From Bacillota bacterium (GTDB taxonomy: Bacteria > Bacillota > Clostridia > Christensenellales > Aristaeellaceae), in contig JAEVYX010000111.1 of the NCBI GenBank assembly GCA_023392515.1, positions 1-64,000 of the forward strand: a DNA stretch of 64,000 bases. The letters are read 5' to 3'. Made by a program: the position numbers and the translations under genes. Each line of letters begins with the position of its first letter. The stretch's first letter is position 1. This document shows positions 15,640 through 24,008 of the stretch, piece by piece. The notes below the pieces were generated by a model that had not been told where the DNA came from, searched no databases, and saw only the letters and a program-made list of their open reading frames with translations.

Positions 15640-18600
15640 TTACGCAAAAGTGGCAACTTTTTGACCATCTTCATGCTTTTCTTCCTGGGAAGCGGGCGGC
15701 AATGCGATGTTTTCCTCCTGAGCCAGCATAACCAACAGGTCAAGCGCCTTTTCGATCTGCTCCTTTTTGTGTTCGCTGATCACGCAAAAGCGGAGCCGAG
15801 CTTTGTTTTTAGGAACCGCCGGGAACACCGCCGGCGGCACGAACACGCCGTTTTCCCTCAGCTTGTTGCTAAGCAGGAATGCATCCTCATCCCGGCCGAC
15901 CAAAATGGGGATCACAGCAGTATGGGATGCCAGGCAGGTGTTCAAATTGCGGGCTTTTGCCGCCTGCATGAAAGTTTCGATGTTATTCTTCATGCGGGCC
16001 ATGATTTCAGGGTTCTGCCGCAGCAAGCGGATGGAAGCCAAAGTGGCTGCCGCAAGCGGTGGCGCGATGCCAACAGAAAACACAAAGCCCGGCAGGTTAT
16101 AACGCAGATATTCAATCAAAGCCCGGGAACCGGCCAAATATCCGCCGCAAGCCCCCAGCCCTTTGGAGAGTGTACCCATCTTGATGTCAATATCGGAGGA
16201 ATCGAGGTTGAAATATTCATCCACCCCGCCGCCTGTTTTGCCAATCACGCACGCGCTATGGGCTTCATCCACCATCAGGAAGCAGCCATACTTCTTTTTC
16301 AGGGCTACAAATGCGGGCACATCCGCGATATCCCCGTCCATGGAGTAAGCGCCTTCAATGATGATCAGCACTTTTTCAAACTTGTTCCGCTGCAAGCGCA
16401 AAATCGTATCAAGTGCCGCTGCATCGTTATGCGGGAAAGGCTTGCACACTGCCCGGCTAAGGCGGCAGCCTTGCTCTACGCTGTTGTGCGCCAAGGCATC
16501 ATACACGATCAGGTCCTTTGGTCCACAGAAATTACCCACCAGGGTAACGTTGGTGGAATGGCCGCCCACCAGGACAAGTGCATCTTCCGCATGCTTCCAG
16601 GAGGCAATTTCCTTTTCCAACTCTTGATACAGAACTTTTTCACCTGCCAGCAAACGGCTGCCGCTTGCGCTGGTGCCATAGTGGTCAATGGCTGCCTTAG
16701 CGGCTTCCATTACCTCTTTGCGCCCGGACATGCCCACATAATTGTAAGAGCCGAAGTTGAGCACCTGTTTGCCGTCCATGATGGAAACATCGGTCAGGGG
16801 CGAATCGTGGCATACGAAATAGGGATTGGAAGCACCGTCTGACAGAAGTCCCTGCAGCCTTTTATGAAAGGCCTGATACTCCGGCGTATCGGTAAAGCAG
16901 GTAATGGGGGCAACCGGCTCCGCCGCTTTCGGGGCTTCCTGACAGCCATGCTGCTTTTCATACAGCAGGCGGCTCAAGCCACTGACAGTAGTGCAGCGCC
17001 CATATTCTTCCGGATCGATCAGAACACCGAAGGCTTCTTCCACCTTAATGGATACGCTTAGTACCTGCAGGCTGTCTCCACCCAGATCATCTACAAAATG
17101 GGCATCATCCTTTACCTGTTTTTCTACCATGCCCAGCACTTCAGCGTAGATTTTCCGGACCTTTTCACGAATACGCATCATTTCAATGTCGATGGGTTCC
17201 GACTTAACGGCTGTCTTTCCCGCATTCCATTCCGGTATGCCGGCCACTGACCGAATGTTCAACTCTATAAAATTCTCCGGAACTTCAAGAATCAAGCGGC
17301 GCAGTTCCACCCTTTTTACTTTAATGGTGTTGACCAAGGGCAGCTTTTCTTTGGAAATCAGCATGCGGCCGACCTGCTTTAGCACCGGCAGCTTTCCATT
17401 CACTTGAGCAATCCGTGAGGCCAAGCCCTTGATAAAGACTTCATCCTCCGCCTTTTCGCCAAGATAAGCCACCAGCGTTATCTCCTGATACAACGGATTC
17501 TTGGGATCTTTGGGAACGCCAAGCACAGTGAACTGCTCCAGGCCTTCCAGCACAGCAAAGGTATCCTCCACCTCATCGGGGTAGACATTTTCACCCGATT
17601 CGTTGATGATGACGTCCTTTACACGTCCCTCCACATACATGCGGCTGCCCCGCTCCAGGCGCACCACATCACCGGTATGGAACCAACCCTCTTTATCCAA
17701 AGCCGGAGGCAGAATCTTTCCATCCACCAACTGACCCATATGCAGGGAGCAACCCTTTACAAGCATCTCACCCCGGTTTTTATGCTCGCCGTCCGGATCG
17801 ACCCGATAGGCAACATTGGAAAGAGGCCTGCCTACAGAGCCAGAAACGCGGGTATGCAGCCGTTTGCTTGTTTCCACAGATGTAATGGCTGTTTCCGTCA
17901 TGCCAAACCCGGACACGGTGTAATACCCCAATGCGCTCAGGGTACGCATATGCTCCTTGGGGGTATGGCTGCCGCCAAGAATAATGCATTCGATGTCGCT
18001 GCCCAGAAGCTTTTTAACAATAGAACGGAAAAGGGCTTTTCTGGCCAATTTTTGTCCCGTCTTAGGAGCCATCCGCTGCAGGCCCAGGCTGGTCCCTTGC
18101 AGCATACGGTAAGCCGCTCTTTTCCCGCTGGATTCCTTGGCCACTTTTTTGTCCAGGGCTGTCGCCAGGTTATTAGCCAAAAGCGGCACGGCAATCAGCA
18201 TTTGAATGCGGAAACGGGTCGCCGTATCCACAATGGTTTGCGGTGAGCGGTCCTTCAAAAATACGTTGGCATAGCCTAAAAAGCCACACCACAAAAGGCA
18301 TACCACGAAACCAAAAACATGGTGGAAAGGCAGGAAAGCCAGAGAACGCCGGTTTCCATCATGAACGATTTGGCGGTTACGCCTAAAAAGCAGCTCGCTG
18401 GACAAAACCTGGTGGGCGATCGCCGCACCATCGTATACGAAAATACGGCTGGTAGCGGTAGTCCCACTGGTGCAAAGGGCAACCTTGTCTGCATATTGCG
18501 GCTTGAAATCTGCCGGGGCAGAGGGTGCTTTTTCCAAATCATCCACCAGCAGCAGTTGTACGCCATTTTGCAGGTTCCGCTGTGTTTTTGTAATCAGCAG

Positions 18601-18966
18601 GGATGCTCCGGCTTGCCCAAGCATATAGTTCATTTTCTCTTCAGACAGCGTAAAATCCAGCAGCACGGCATTATACCCGGCAAGGATCAATCCCCAGAAA
18701 GCCGGAAACCATTCGGGGCATGTATCCATAGCAATTGCGCCAAACTTGTTTCCGCCTCCAAATCCAAAATGGCTTTTCAAATATGCTGCGTAGGCTTTCG
18801 CCTTTTTTTCGTATTGGGTAAAGGTAATGGCAACCTCCTGCCCATCCTTCAGGTATAATGCGGCCGGTACATCCTTGGAAGAACAAGTCAGCTCAAACAG
18901 TTTGGAAAGGGACATGTCTTTCCTGAGCGCTTCACTGCGCATCAAGATCGGATTCTTTTTTCGCAT
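15640..18966 (-). CDS. Trifunctional fusion: acyl-activating enzyme, acyl carrier domain, alpha-oxoamine synthase
   Basis: The 1,108-residue protein has three parts. Residues about 20-560 form an AMP-dependent acyl-activating domain (CTSGTTATSR, GFGMTETAI, a TGD and GRVKDVI segment, and a late NTIKVKR lysine). Residues 595-670 form a carrier domain with LGGDSLQ (Ser632 as the phosphopantetheine site). Residues 690-1080 form a fold-type I PLP alpha-oxoamine synthase (GGHSTN, DEAHS, TLSKGLGACGGY with Lys935 as the PLP lysine), related to serine palmitoyltransferase, KBL and BioF. The likely reaction is ATP-dependent loading of a fatty acid onto the carrier arm, then decarboxylative condensation with an amino acid to a 2-aminoketone. 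The phosphate-loop Lys of the A3 motif is Arg. The ATG at 18966 follows AAAAGGAG and lies inside the end of the SDR gene. Confidence 0.88.
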   Translation of the reverse strand: MRKKNPILMRSEALRKDMSLSKLFELTCSSKDVPAALYLKDGQEVAITFTQYEKKAKAYAAYLKSHFGFGGGNKFGAIAMDTCPEWFPAFWGLILAGYNAVLLDFTLSEEKMNYMLGQAGASLLITKTQRNLQNGVQLLLVDDLEKAPSAPADFKPQYADKVALCTSGTTATSRIFVYDGAAIAHQVLSSELLFRRNRQIVHDGNRRSLAFLPFHHVFGFVVCLLWCGFLGYANVFLKDRSPQTIVDTATRFRIQMLIAVPLLANNLATALDKKVAKESSGKRAAYRMLQGTSLGLQRMAPKTGQKLARKALFRSIVKKLLGSDIECIILGGSHTPKEHMRTLSALGYYTVSGFGMTETAITSVETSKRLHTRVSGSVGRPLSNVAYRVDPDGEHKNRGEMLVKGCSLHMGQLVDGKILPPALDKEGWFHTGDVVRLERGSRMYVEGRVKDVIINESGENVYPDEVEDTFAVLEGLEQFTVLGVPKDPKNPLYQEITLVAYLGEKAEDEVFIKGLASRIAQVNGKLPVLKQVGRMLISKEKLPLVNTIKVKRVELRRLILEVPENFIELNIRSVAGIPEWNAGKTAVKSEPIDIEMMRIREKVRKIYAEVLGMVEKQVKDDAHFVDDLGGDSLQVLSVSIKVEEAFGVLIDPEEYGRCTTVSGLSRLLYEKQHGCQEAPKAAEPVAPITCFTDTPEYQAFHKRLQGLLSDGASNPYFVCHDSPLTDVSIMDGKQVLNFGSYNYVGMSGRKEVMEAAKAAIDHYGTSASGSRLLAGEKVLYQELEKEIASWKHAEDALVLVGGHSTNVTLVGNFCGPKDLIVYDALAHNSVEQGCRLSRAVCKPFPHNDAAALDTILRLQRNKFEKVLIIIEGAYSMDGDIADVPAFVALKKKYGCFLMVDEAHSACVIGKTGGGVDEYFNLDSSDIDIKMGTLSKGLGACGGYLAGSRALIEYLRYNLPGFVFSVGIAPPLAAATLASIRLLRQNPEIMARMKNNIETFMQAAKARNLNTCLASHTAVIPILVGRDEDAFLLSNKLRENGVFVPPAVFPAVPKNKARLRFCVISEHKKEQIEKALDLLVMLAQEENIALPPASQEEKHEDGQKVATFA

Positions 18967-19798
18967 GCTTCGTATCTCCTTTTCCAAGATAGTATTGCGT
19001 AAGAATGCATTGAAAAGCCCTGGCAGGGAAAAAAATATGAAGAAGAACTGCCAGGTGTTGGTCGATTTTCGCTACGCGAAACCGAAATGGCATCCGCCGG
19101 CGGGAAACGAGCCGCGCCACCTTGCGACCCAGCCGGTCAGGATCACTTCCATTTTCTTCGTCATGGGAAATGACGGCCGTTCCACGAAGAAAATGATTGT
19201 TGTAGGGGGAATTCGCATCCATGTTGCGGGCATGCTTCCTGTAGGCGGCAGCACCGCTGCGGTGATCACCCGGCTCCACCAAACATACCTGCACCCCAAA
19301 GGGAGCCACTTCCATAGCCAAGCATTCTGAATAACCCTCAATAGCATGTTTGCTGGCAGTATAGGCGCTTTGAAACGGAATGCCGAGCAATCCGTTGATG
19401 GATGAAAAGTTGACAATCCTCCCATAACGCTGTTTTCGCATGACCGGCAGCGCAGCCTGAATCATCGCTGCCGTTCCAAAGAAATTTGTTTCCATTACAT
19501 GCTGAAATTCTTCTTTGGATGTTTCCTCGCAAGAGCCCAGCACCAGCACACCTGCGCAGTTTACCAGGATATCCACCCTCGGCACAATGGCAAGGGCATC
19601 CTGTGCAAAGCGCTGTATGCTGTCTCCCCGCGTTACATCCAAATGGAGGCGAATCATGCCATTCTCCCCCATTGAACTGTCGGATGAGAAGGAACGGGCT
19701 CCGGCAATGACTGTGAAGCCTTCCCGTGAAAGGGCCAAAGCAGTATGAAGGCCCAGTCCACTAGAAGCTCCGCTAATCCATGCAACCCCTTTTGCCAC
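18932..19798 (-). CDS. Short-chain dehydrogenase/reductase, partner of the oxoamine synthase fusion
   Basis: This 288-residue classical SDR has the NAD(P) site GASSGLGL (about 10-17), NCAGV, a catalytic Ser in FSSINGLLG, and the YTASK motif with Tyr and Lys. The tail past residue 190 differs from ordinary SDRs: it is basic with a hydrophobic stretch (LLHIFFP), as in 3-ketosphinganine and 17-beta-hydroxysteroid reductases that sit at membranes. It starts with GTG six bases after GGAGGG. The fusion gene begins 35 bases before its stop, so the two are tightly coupled. I infer that it reduces the 2-aminoketone made by the fusion protein to an amino alcohol. Confidence 0.85.
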   Translation of the reverse strand: MAKGVAWISGASSGLGLHTALALSREGFTVIAGARSFSSDSSMGENGMIRLHLDVTRGDSIQRFAQDALAIVPRVDILVNCAGVLVLGSCEETSKEEFQHVMETNFFGTAAMIQAALPVMRKQRYGRIVNFSSINGLLGIPFQSAYTASKHAIEGYSECLAMEVAPFGVQVCLVEPGDHRSGAAAYRKHARNMDANSPYNNHFLRGTAVISHDEENGSDPDRLGRKVARLVSRRRMPFRFRVAKIDQHLAVLLHIFFPARAFQCILTQYYLGKGDTKHAKKESDLDAQ

Positions 19799-19844
19799 TC
19801 AAAACCCTCCTCATCCTTTTATAAACAATCAGGCATACGCGAGA

Positions 19845-19873
19845 ATTATACTTCAATTCCCAGTCCTATGCAA
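19845..19873 (-). promoter_or_regulatory. Promoter for the SDR-fusion operon
   Basis: On the minus strand TTGCAT and TATAAT are separated by 17 bases, and the GTG start lies about 45 bases downstream. Confidence 0.75.
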
Positions 19874-19898
19874 GTTTTATTCAATTTTAGGCCTATTT

Positions 19899-19923
19899 TT
19901 GCAAAAAAATTGCTTTTTTGCAA
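19899..19923. repeat. Inverted repeat upstream of the SDR operon promoter
   Basis: TTGCAAAAAA and TTTTTTGCAA form a perfect 10-bp inverted repeat with a five-base centre. It lies about 25 bases upstream of the -35 of the SDR operon and about 135 bases upstream of asnB. It may be an operator for either direction or a weak terminator-like hairpin; no regulator gene is next to it. Confidence 0.5.
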
Positions 19924-20009
19924 CAAGAGTGCAGGAAAGCATCATTTTTAGGAAAGCTTGCCCCTGACATAACAACAAATGATCCTTTTGGCATATGCTA
20001 AAAAAGAAC

Positions 20010-20038
20010 AAAGGCGTTTAAAAGGGAAAAGCGCCTTT
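20010..20038 (+). promoter_or_regulatory. Possible attenuator hairpin in the asparagine synthetase leader
   Basis: AAAGGCG and CGCCTTT pair around a 15-base loop and are followed by TCTATTT, just before the GAGGTGAT ribosome site of the asparagine synthetase gene. The stem is short. It could be a small attenuator, or a terminator for transcription coming from the left; no T-box sequence (AGGGTGG-type) is present. Confidence 0.35.
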
Positions 20039-20056
20039 TCTATTTGAGGTGATTAT

Positions 20057-21895
20057 ATGTGCGGAATCGCAGGCGAGGTTAGTTGGAACCGGGATGTCCG
20101 GGAGGATCAGACTACATTTGACATCATGCAAAAGCTTTTGGAACGGCGGGGCCCGGATCAAAAGGGGGTATATTGCACGCAGACTGCTGCTTTGGTGCAT
20201 ACCCGACTTTCTGTTATCGACCTTGAAAACGGACGGCAGCCCATGTCATTTTCCCAGGGAGATAAGCGCTATACCCTTTTGTATAACGGTGAACTATACA
20301 ATACGGAAGAAATCAGAGGGGAACTAAAATCGTTGGGTTATTCTTTTCAAGGACATTCGGACACAGAGGTCCTTTTAATATCATACGCCGCCTGGGGAGC
20401 CGATTGCGTAGAGAAACTGAATGGTATATTTGCTTTTGCCGTGTGGGAAGAAACGACCCAAAAGCTATTTATTGCAAGAGATCGGATGGGCGTTAAACCC
20501 TTCTTTTACTATCTGCGTGACGGAGTATTCCTTTTTGCTTCAGAGCTGAAAGCACTTCTATGCCATCCACTTGTGGAACCCGTATTGAATGAGGAGGGCC
20601 TTTCGGAAATCTTCTTCATGGGGCCCGGACGGACGCCGGGCTGCGGTGTTTTCCAAGGGATAAAGGAAGTAAAACCGGCCCATTGCGGATATTACAGCAA
20701 GGAGGGCCTCCGCCTTTGGCCTTATTGGCAGCTAACGGACGCCGCACATACGGATTCGTTTTCACAAACGGTTGAAACCGTCCGCTATCTGGTGACAGAT
20801 GCCATCAAACGCCAACTTGTATCCGATGTTCCTGTATGCACCTTCCTGTCCGGGGGATTGGATTCCAGCATTATTTCAGCCGTAGCCGACCAATACTTTT
20901 CAGCCCAGGGAAAATTGCTCCACACTTTTTCCGTTACCTACCGGGACAATGATAAATATTTTCAGGCGACCAAATTTCAACCAAACAGTGATGAAAACTA
21001 CATCCGCATCATGAACAGCGCACTGCACGCAGTACACCACGATATTGTGATCGATACGCCCGAACTTGTTCAAGCTCTGTTTGAGGCAGTGGATGCCCGT
21101 GATCTGCCCGGCATGGCAGATGTGGATGCTTCCCTGCTTCTGTTTTGCAAAGAAATCAAAAAGCAGGGAACGGTGGCGCTCTCCGGTGAGTGTGCCGATG
21201 AAATTTTCGGCGGATACCCCTGGTACCGGGACCCGGAGATTCGGGAAAAAGCCGGCTTCCCATGGGCGCAATCCACCGCATACCGCCAGTCCTTTTTGAA
21301 AGATGAGTTTTCCAAAGTCATCAACGGCGAAGCGTATGTAAAGGAGCGGTACGAAAAAACACTCAAAGAAACATCCAAACGTTCGGGACTGACCAAAGAG
21401 GAATCCCGCATGAAGGAAATGGTGAAACTAAACCTGGATTGGTTTATGCAAACACTATTGGATCGCAAGGACAGAATGAGCATGTACAGCGGGCTGGAAG
21501 TTCGGGTACCCTATTGCGATTACCGAATTGCCCAATACCTTTACACAGTTCCTTGGGCATTTAAGAATGCCGGAGGCGTTGAAAAGGGGTTGCTTCGCCA
21601 GGCCATGACTGGCTTGCTGCCCAAAGAAGTCCTTTTTAGAAAGAAAAGCCCCTATCCCAAGACCCATCATCCCGCCTATCTGGAGTCGGTATCCGGCTTA
21701 TTGAAAGAGTTGCTGTCTCAGCCGGAAGCGCCAATTTTTCAATTGGTTGAAAGAAATCGTCTGGAAGAGCTGCTCACCGCCCGGGAAAAATGGCCATGGT
21801 ATGGGCAGCTCATGACCACCCCGCAAACCATCGCCTATTTTTTGCAGGTGAACTATTGGCTTCAAAAGTATCATGTTCGGGTCGCCCTTCATTGA
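20057..21895 (+). CDS. asnB: Asparagine synthase (glutamine-hydrolysing)
   Basis: The 612-residue protein has an N-terminal class II glutamine amidotransferase domain with the catalytic Cys2 (MCGIAGE) and the ERRGPDQ, NGELYN and GHSDTEVL motifs. A C-terminal ATP-pyrophosphatase domain follows, with the P-loop LSGGLDSSI (near residue 268) and SGECADEIFGGYPWY. Length and motif order match B. subtilis AsnB/AsnO. It would make asparagine from aspartate, glutamine and ATP in the cytoplasm. The start is fixed because Cys must be residue 2 after Met removal. It is divergent from the amino-lipid-like operon; a role in amidating a product of that operon cannot be excluded but is not needed. Confidence 0.93.
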   Translation: MCGIAGEVSWNRDVREDQTTFDIMQKLLERRGPDQKGVYCTQTAALVHTRLSVIDLENGRQPMSFSQGDKRYTLLYNGELYNTEEIRGELKSLGYSFQGHSDTEVLLISYAAWGADCVEKLNGIFAFAVWEETTQKLFIARDRMGVKPFFYYLRDGVFLFASELKALLCHPLVEPVLNEEGLSEIFFMGPGRTPGCGVFQGIKEVKPAHCGYYSKEGLRLWPYWQLTDAAHTDSFSQTVETVRYLVTDAIKRQLVSDVPVCTFLSGGLDSSIISAVADQYFSAQGKLLHTFSVTYRDNDKYFQATKFQPNSDENYIRIMNSALHAVHHDIVIDTPELVQALFEAVDARDLPGMADVDASLLLFCKEIKKQGTVALSGECADEIFGGYPWYRDPEIREKAGFPWAQSTAYRQSFLKDEFSKVINGEAYVKERYEKTLKETSKRSGLTKEESRMKEMVKLNLDWFMQTLLDRKDRMSMYSGLEVRVPYCDYRIAQYLYTVPWAFKNAGGVEKGLLRQAMTGLLPKEVLFRKKSPYPKTHHPAYLESVSGLLKELLSQPEAPIFQLVERNRLEELLTAREKWPWYGQLMTTPQTIAYFLQVNYWLQKYHVRVALH

Positions 21896-21937
21896 CAATC
21901 CGTGCGGAGAAACACCTTTTGCCCACGTAAGTAATAT

Positions 21938-21953
21938 GGTATACTGACAGCAT
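21938..21953 (+). promoter_or_regulatory. Extended -10 promoter of the DUF308 gene
   Basis: TGGTATACT is an extended -10 element with a weak TTTTGC about 17 bases upstream. The 14-base stretch TATACTGACAGCAT from 21940 is identical to that at 2160-2173. Confidence 0.6.
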
Positions 21954-21982
21954 GCAAAAGTTTCAGCGAAGAAGGTGTTAAT

Positions 21983-22573
21983 TTGCAACTATTGTTCCGA
22001 AAAGGGAAAAAAGGGTTCCTTTCCTCTTCTATATTGTATATTCTGTTAGGCCTGGTATTGGTTTTGTTCCCCCAAATCACCACCCAGCTCATATGCTATT
22101 TATTGGGAGGTATTCTTTGCGTTTACGGCTCAGGCCATATCTTTGGCTATTTTTCAAAAAAGGAACGGGGAGATCTGTTCCGATATGGCCTGTTGGTAGG
22201 AATGGTATGCATTTCCATCGGTTTGATTATTCTATTGAATACCGAAGGGGTTATATCCATCCTGCCAATGATATTCGGTCTTTCCATGCTCCTGGGCAGT
22301 TTCTTTAAAATTCAGTATGCTCTAAACTTGAAAGAAGCGGGTTACAGCCTTTGGTGGAGCGTTTTGATGATGGGTCTTGTCACGCTCATGCTGGGTATCC
22401 TGCTTATATTTAATCCCTTTACGGCAGCCATGACGCTGGTTATCTTTATCGGTATCAGCCTGATGATCGGCGGAGCTACTGATTTGTGGACCTTATCCCG
22501 GCTGTTGATGCAGGCAAAGCAAGCAAAAGAGCCGGCAGTCACCGTTGAGAAAGCAGAAAACCCTAAGGCATAA
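21983..22573 (+). CDS. DUF308 (HdeD-like) membrane protein
   Basis: The 196 residues form six hydrophobic segments in three similar pairs, the DUF308/HdeD layout, with a basic start and a charged C-terminal tail. The family includes E. coli HdeD, linked to acid resistance at high density, but most Firmicute members have no known role. The start is a TTG six bases after AAGGTG; no in-frame ATG precedes it. It is a single-gene transcript with its own extended -10 promoter and a bidirectional terminator after it. Confidence 0.85.
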   Translation: MQLLFRKGKKGFLSSSILYILLGLVLVLFPQITTQLICYLLGGILCVYGSGHIFGYFSKKERGDLFRYGLLVGMVCISIGLIILLNTEGVISILPMIFGLSMLLGSFFKIQYALNLKEAGYSLWWSVLMMGLVTLMLGILLIFNPFTAAMTLVIFIGISLMIGGATDLWTLSRLLMQAKQAKEPAVTVEKAENPKA

Positions 22574-22662
22574 AGGAAAGAGCGAACGGTATCATTTTGC
22601 AGTTCATCAAAAATCCGGCTTGATTTCTGTGTTTACGCTTTAAAATTAAACACAATCGAATG

Positions 22663-22700
22663 AAAAAAAGGAACCTGGATATTTGCCAGGCTCCTTTTTT
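22663..22700. terminator. Bidirectional terminator between DUF308 and peptidoglycan-binding genes
   Basis: AAAAAAGGA-CCTGG pairs with CCAGG-TCCTTTTTT around a seven-base loop; U-runs arise on both strands. The remaining bases of the 22574-22733 gap show no other clear element. Confidence 0.9.
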
Positions 22701-22733
22701 ATGGCTGCATCGTTTTGCAAAATATTCTTTGGT

Positions 22734-23918
22734 CTAGCCTGAAATAGCCCCCGGCTCCTCCGGTTTGGGCGGGAACATCAGCGTCAGTGCATTCGCCTCG
22801 GTGATGGACCACTGTGCACCCAATGCACGCTCCAGCGCCTGAGCTGGCACGAACAGTTCATTTTCATACACTACCAATACCAAATCAGTAAGGTCTACCG
22901 GCAAGCCGTCAGACTGGATTTCAATACCGATAATTTGCTGGCTTTCGTCCCGTACATACGTGATACTCAGTACATAGCCGTTTGCCGTGACGCTGTATGC
23001 ATCCGTCTGGTTTTCTGCCGGAACCGTCTCCCAGCCCATCAGGCGAGTAAGGGTAGTAAAGGGTATCATCCGTTCGCCCTGGGTTCCTTCATAAACTGGA
23101 ATAGGGGTTCCCAATTCATCCACGAGAGGCGTTTCGGCACCATAGATCCAGATTGAGCTGTCTGCCACAGGCGTATAGGGGGGCAGCGGCGTTTCTGCAG
23201 GCGCTTGGGTGGGTGTCTGTGCTGGCTGCTCGGAAGGCACTTCTGTGGGTGCCTCTGTCGGCACATCTGCAGACGTTTCCGTTGGTACATCTGTAGGCAC
23301 TTGCGTAGGTACATCTGTAGGCACTTGCGTAGGTGCAACCGTTGCCGTGTAAACAGGCGTTGGCGTAGGGGAAGGCGTTACTGCCGGTGTTGGCGTAGGC
23401 GTTGGAGCAGTCGTTGGGCTTGGGGACGGGCTTGGCGTTACATCTACAGGGGCCAGAACCACATCAGCGCTTTCGTAGAGAATGGTTAGTGTGCGTTTTC
23501 CAGCAATACCATCCTTGGATAGCCCATTATAATATTGGAAACGTTCCACAGATCTGCGAGTCTGGTTGCCAAAGACGCCATCCACCTCTCCGGTGTAATA
23601 GCCCAGCTCAGCCAAACGACGCTGAAGCTTTTTCACATCCTCCCCCCGGGAGCCCGTCTGCAGTGTTTTATATTCGGGTGAAGGGGTAATTGTAGGCACA
23701 GGCGTAATCGTCGGCATAGGTGTAATCGTTGGCGCCGGTGTCGGCGTCGCCGTCGGAACCGGTGATGCCGTAACAATAGCCGCAGTTGTCGGCACCGCTG
23801 TAGCGGTGATTGCAGGCGTCGCCGTTGCCTGCGGCGCAATACTGGGTGCGGGGGCTGTCATAACCGAGGTGGAGTAGACCAGCGACATATACACCAATAG
23901 GGCTTTGAGCAGATCCAT
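22734..23918 (-). CDS. Surface protein: Pro/Thr-rich linkers, peptidoglycan-binding domain, copper-amine-oxidase-like stalk domain
   Basis: The 394-residue protein starts with a hydrophobic segment (about residues 4-20) that would anchor or export it. A Thr/Pro/Ala-rich stretch (about 22-85) comes next, then a PG_binding_1 domain (about 85-150: LQTGSRGEDVKKLQ, LGYYTGEVDGVFG, VERFQ). A second Thr/Pro-rich linker with PTxVPTD repeats follows (about 155-260). The C-terminal domain of about 130 residues resembles the copper amine oxidase N-terminal fold often seen in clostridial wall proteins (MIPFTTLTRLMGW, LFVPAQALERALG). It has no catalytic motif. It is probably held in the wall by its middle domain. 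An AAGGAAG site precedes the ATG. Confidence 0.8.
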   Translation of the reverse strand: MDLLKALLVYMSLVYSTSVMTAPAPSIAPQATATPAITATAVPTTAAIVTASPVPTATPTPAPTITPMPTITPVPTITPSPEYKTLQTGSRGEDVKKLQRRLAELGYYTGEVDGVFGNQTRRSVERFQYYNGLSKDGIAGKRTLTILYESADVVLAPVDVTPSPSPSPTTAPTPTPTPAVTPSPTPTPVYTATVAPTQVPTDVPTQVPTDVPTETSADVPTEAPTEVPSEQPAQTPTQAPAETPLPPYTPVADSSIWIYGAETPLVDELGTPIPVYEGTQGERMIPFTTLTRLMGWETVPAENQTDAYSVTANGYVLSITYVRDESQQIIGIEIQSDGLPVDLTDLVLVVYENELFVPAQALERALGAQWSITEANALTLMFPPKPEEPGAISG

Positions 23919-24008
23919 GGCAGCAACTTCCTTCCACGATTGTTATCCGCTATACAGGTAAACGATGCTAGGATACAAAATCATCCAATTTATCTGAAAG
24001 GAGCTTGT

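Noticed and set aside
15661..16842. Long 393-codon open frame on the plus strand
   Set aside because: It lies antisense to the oxoamine synthase domain, has no family motifs and has a His/Gln-rich composition typical of shadow frames.
20010..20056. T-box leader for asnB
   Set aside because: No AGGGTGG-type T-box sequence or stem I is present in the short leader.
23190..23840. Apparent short tandem repeats that could suggest a CRISPR or minisatellite
   Set aside because: They are codon-level repeats for Pro/Thr-rich linkers inside the peptidoglycan-binding protein; there are no constant repeat and unique spacer units.
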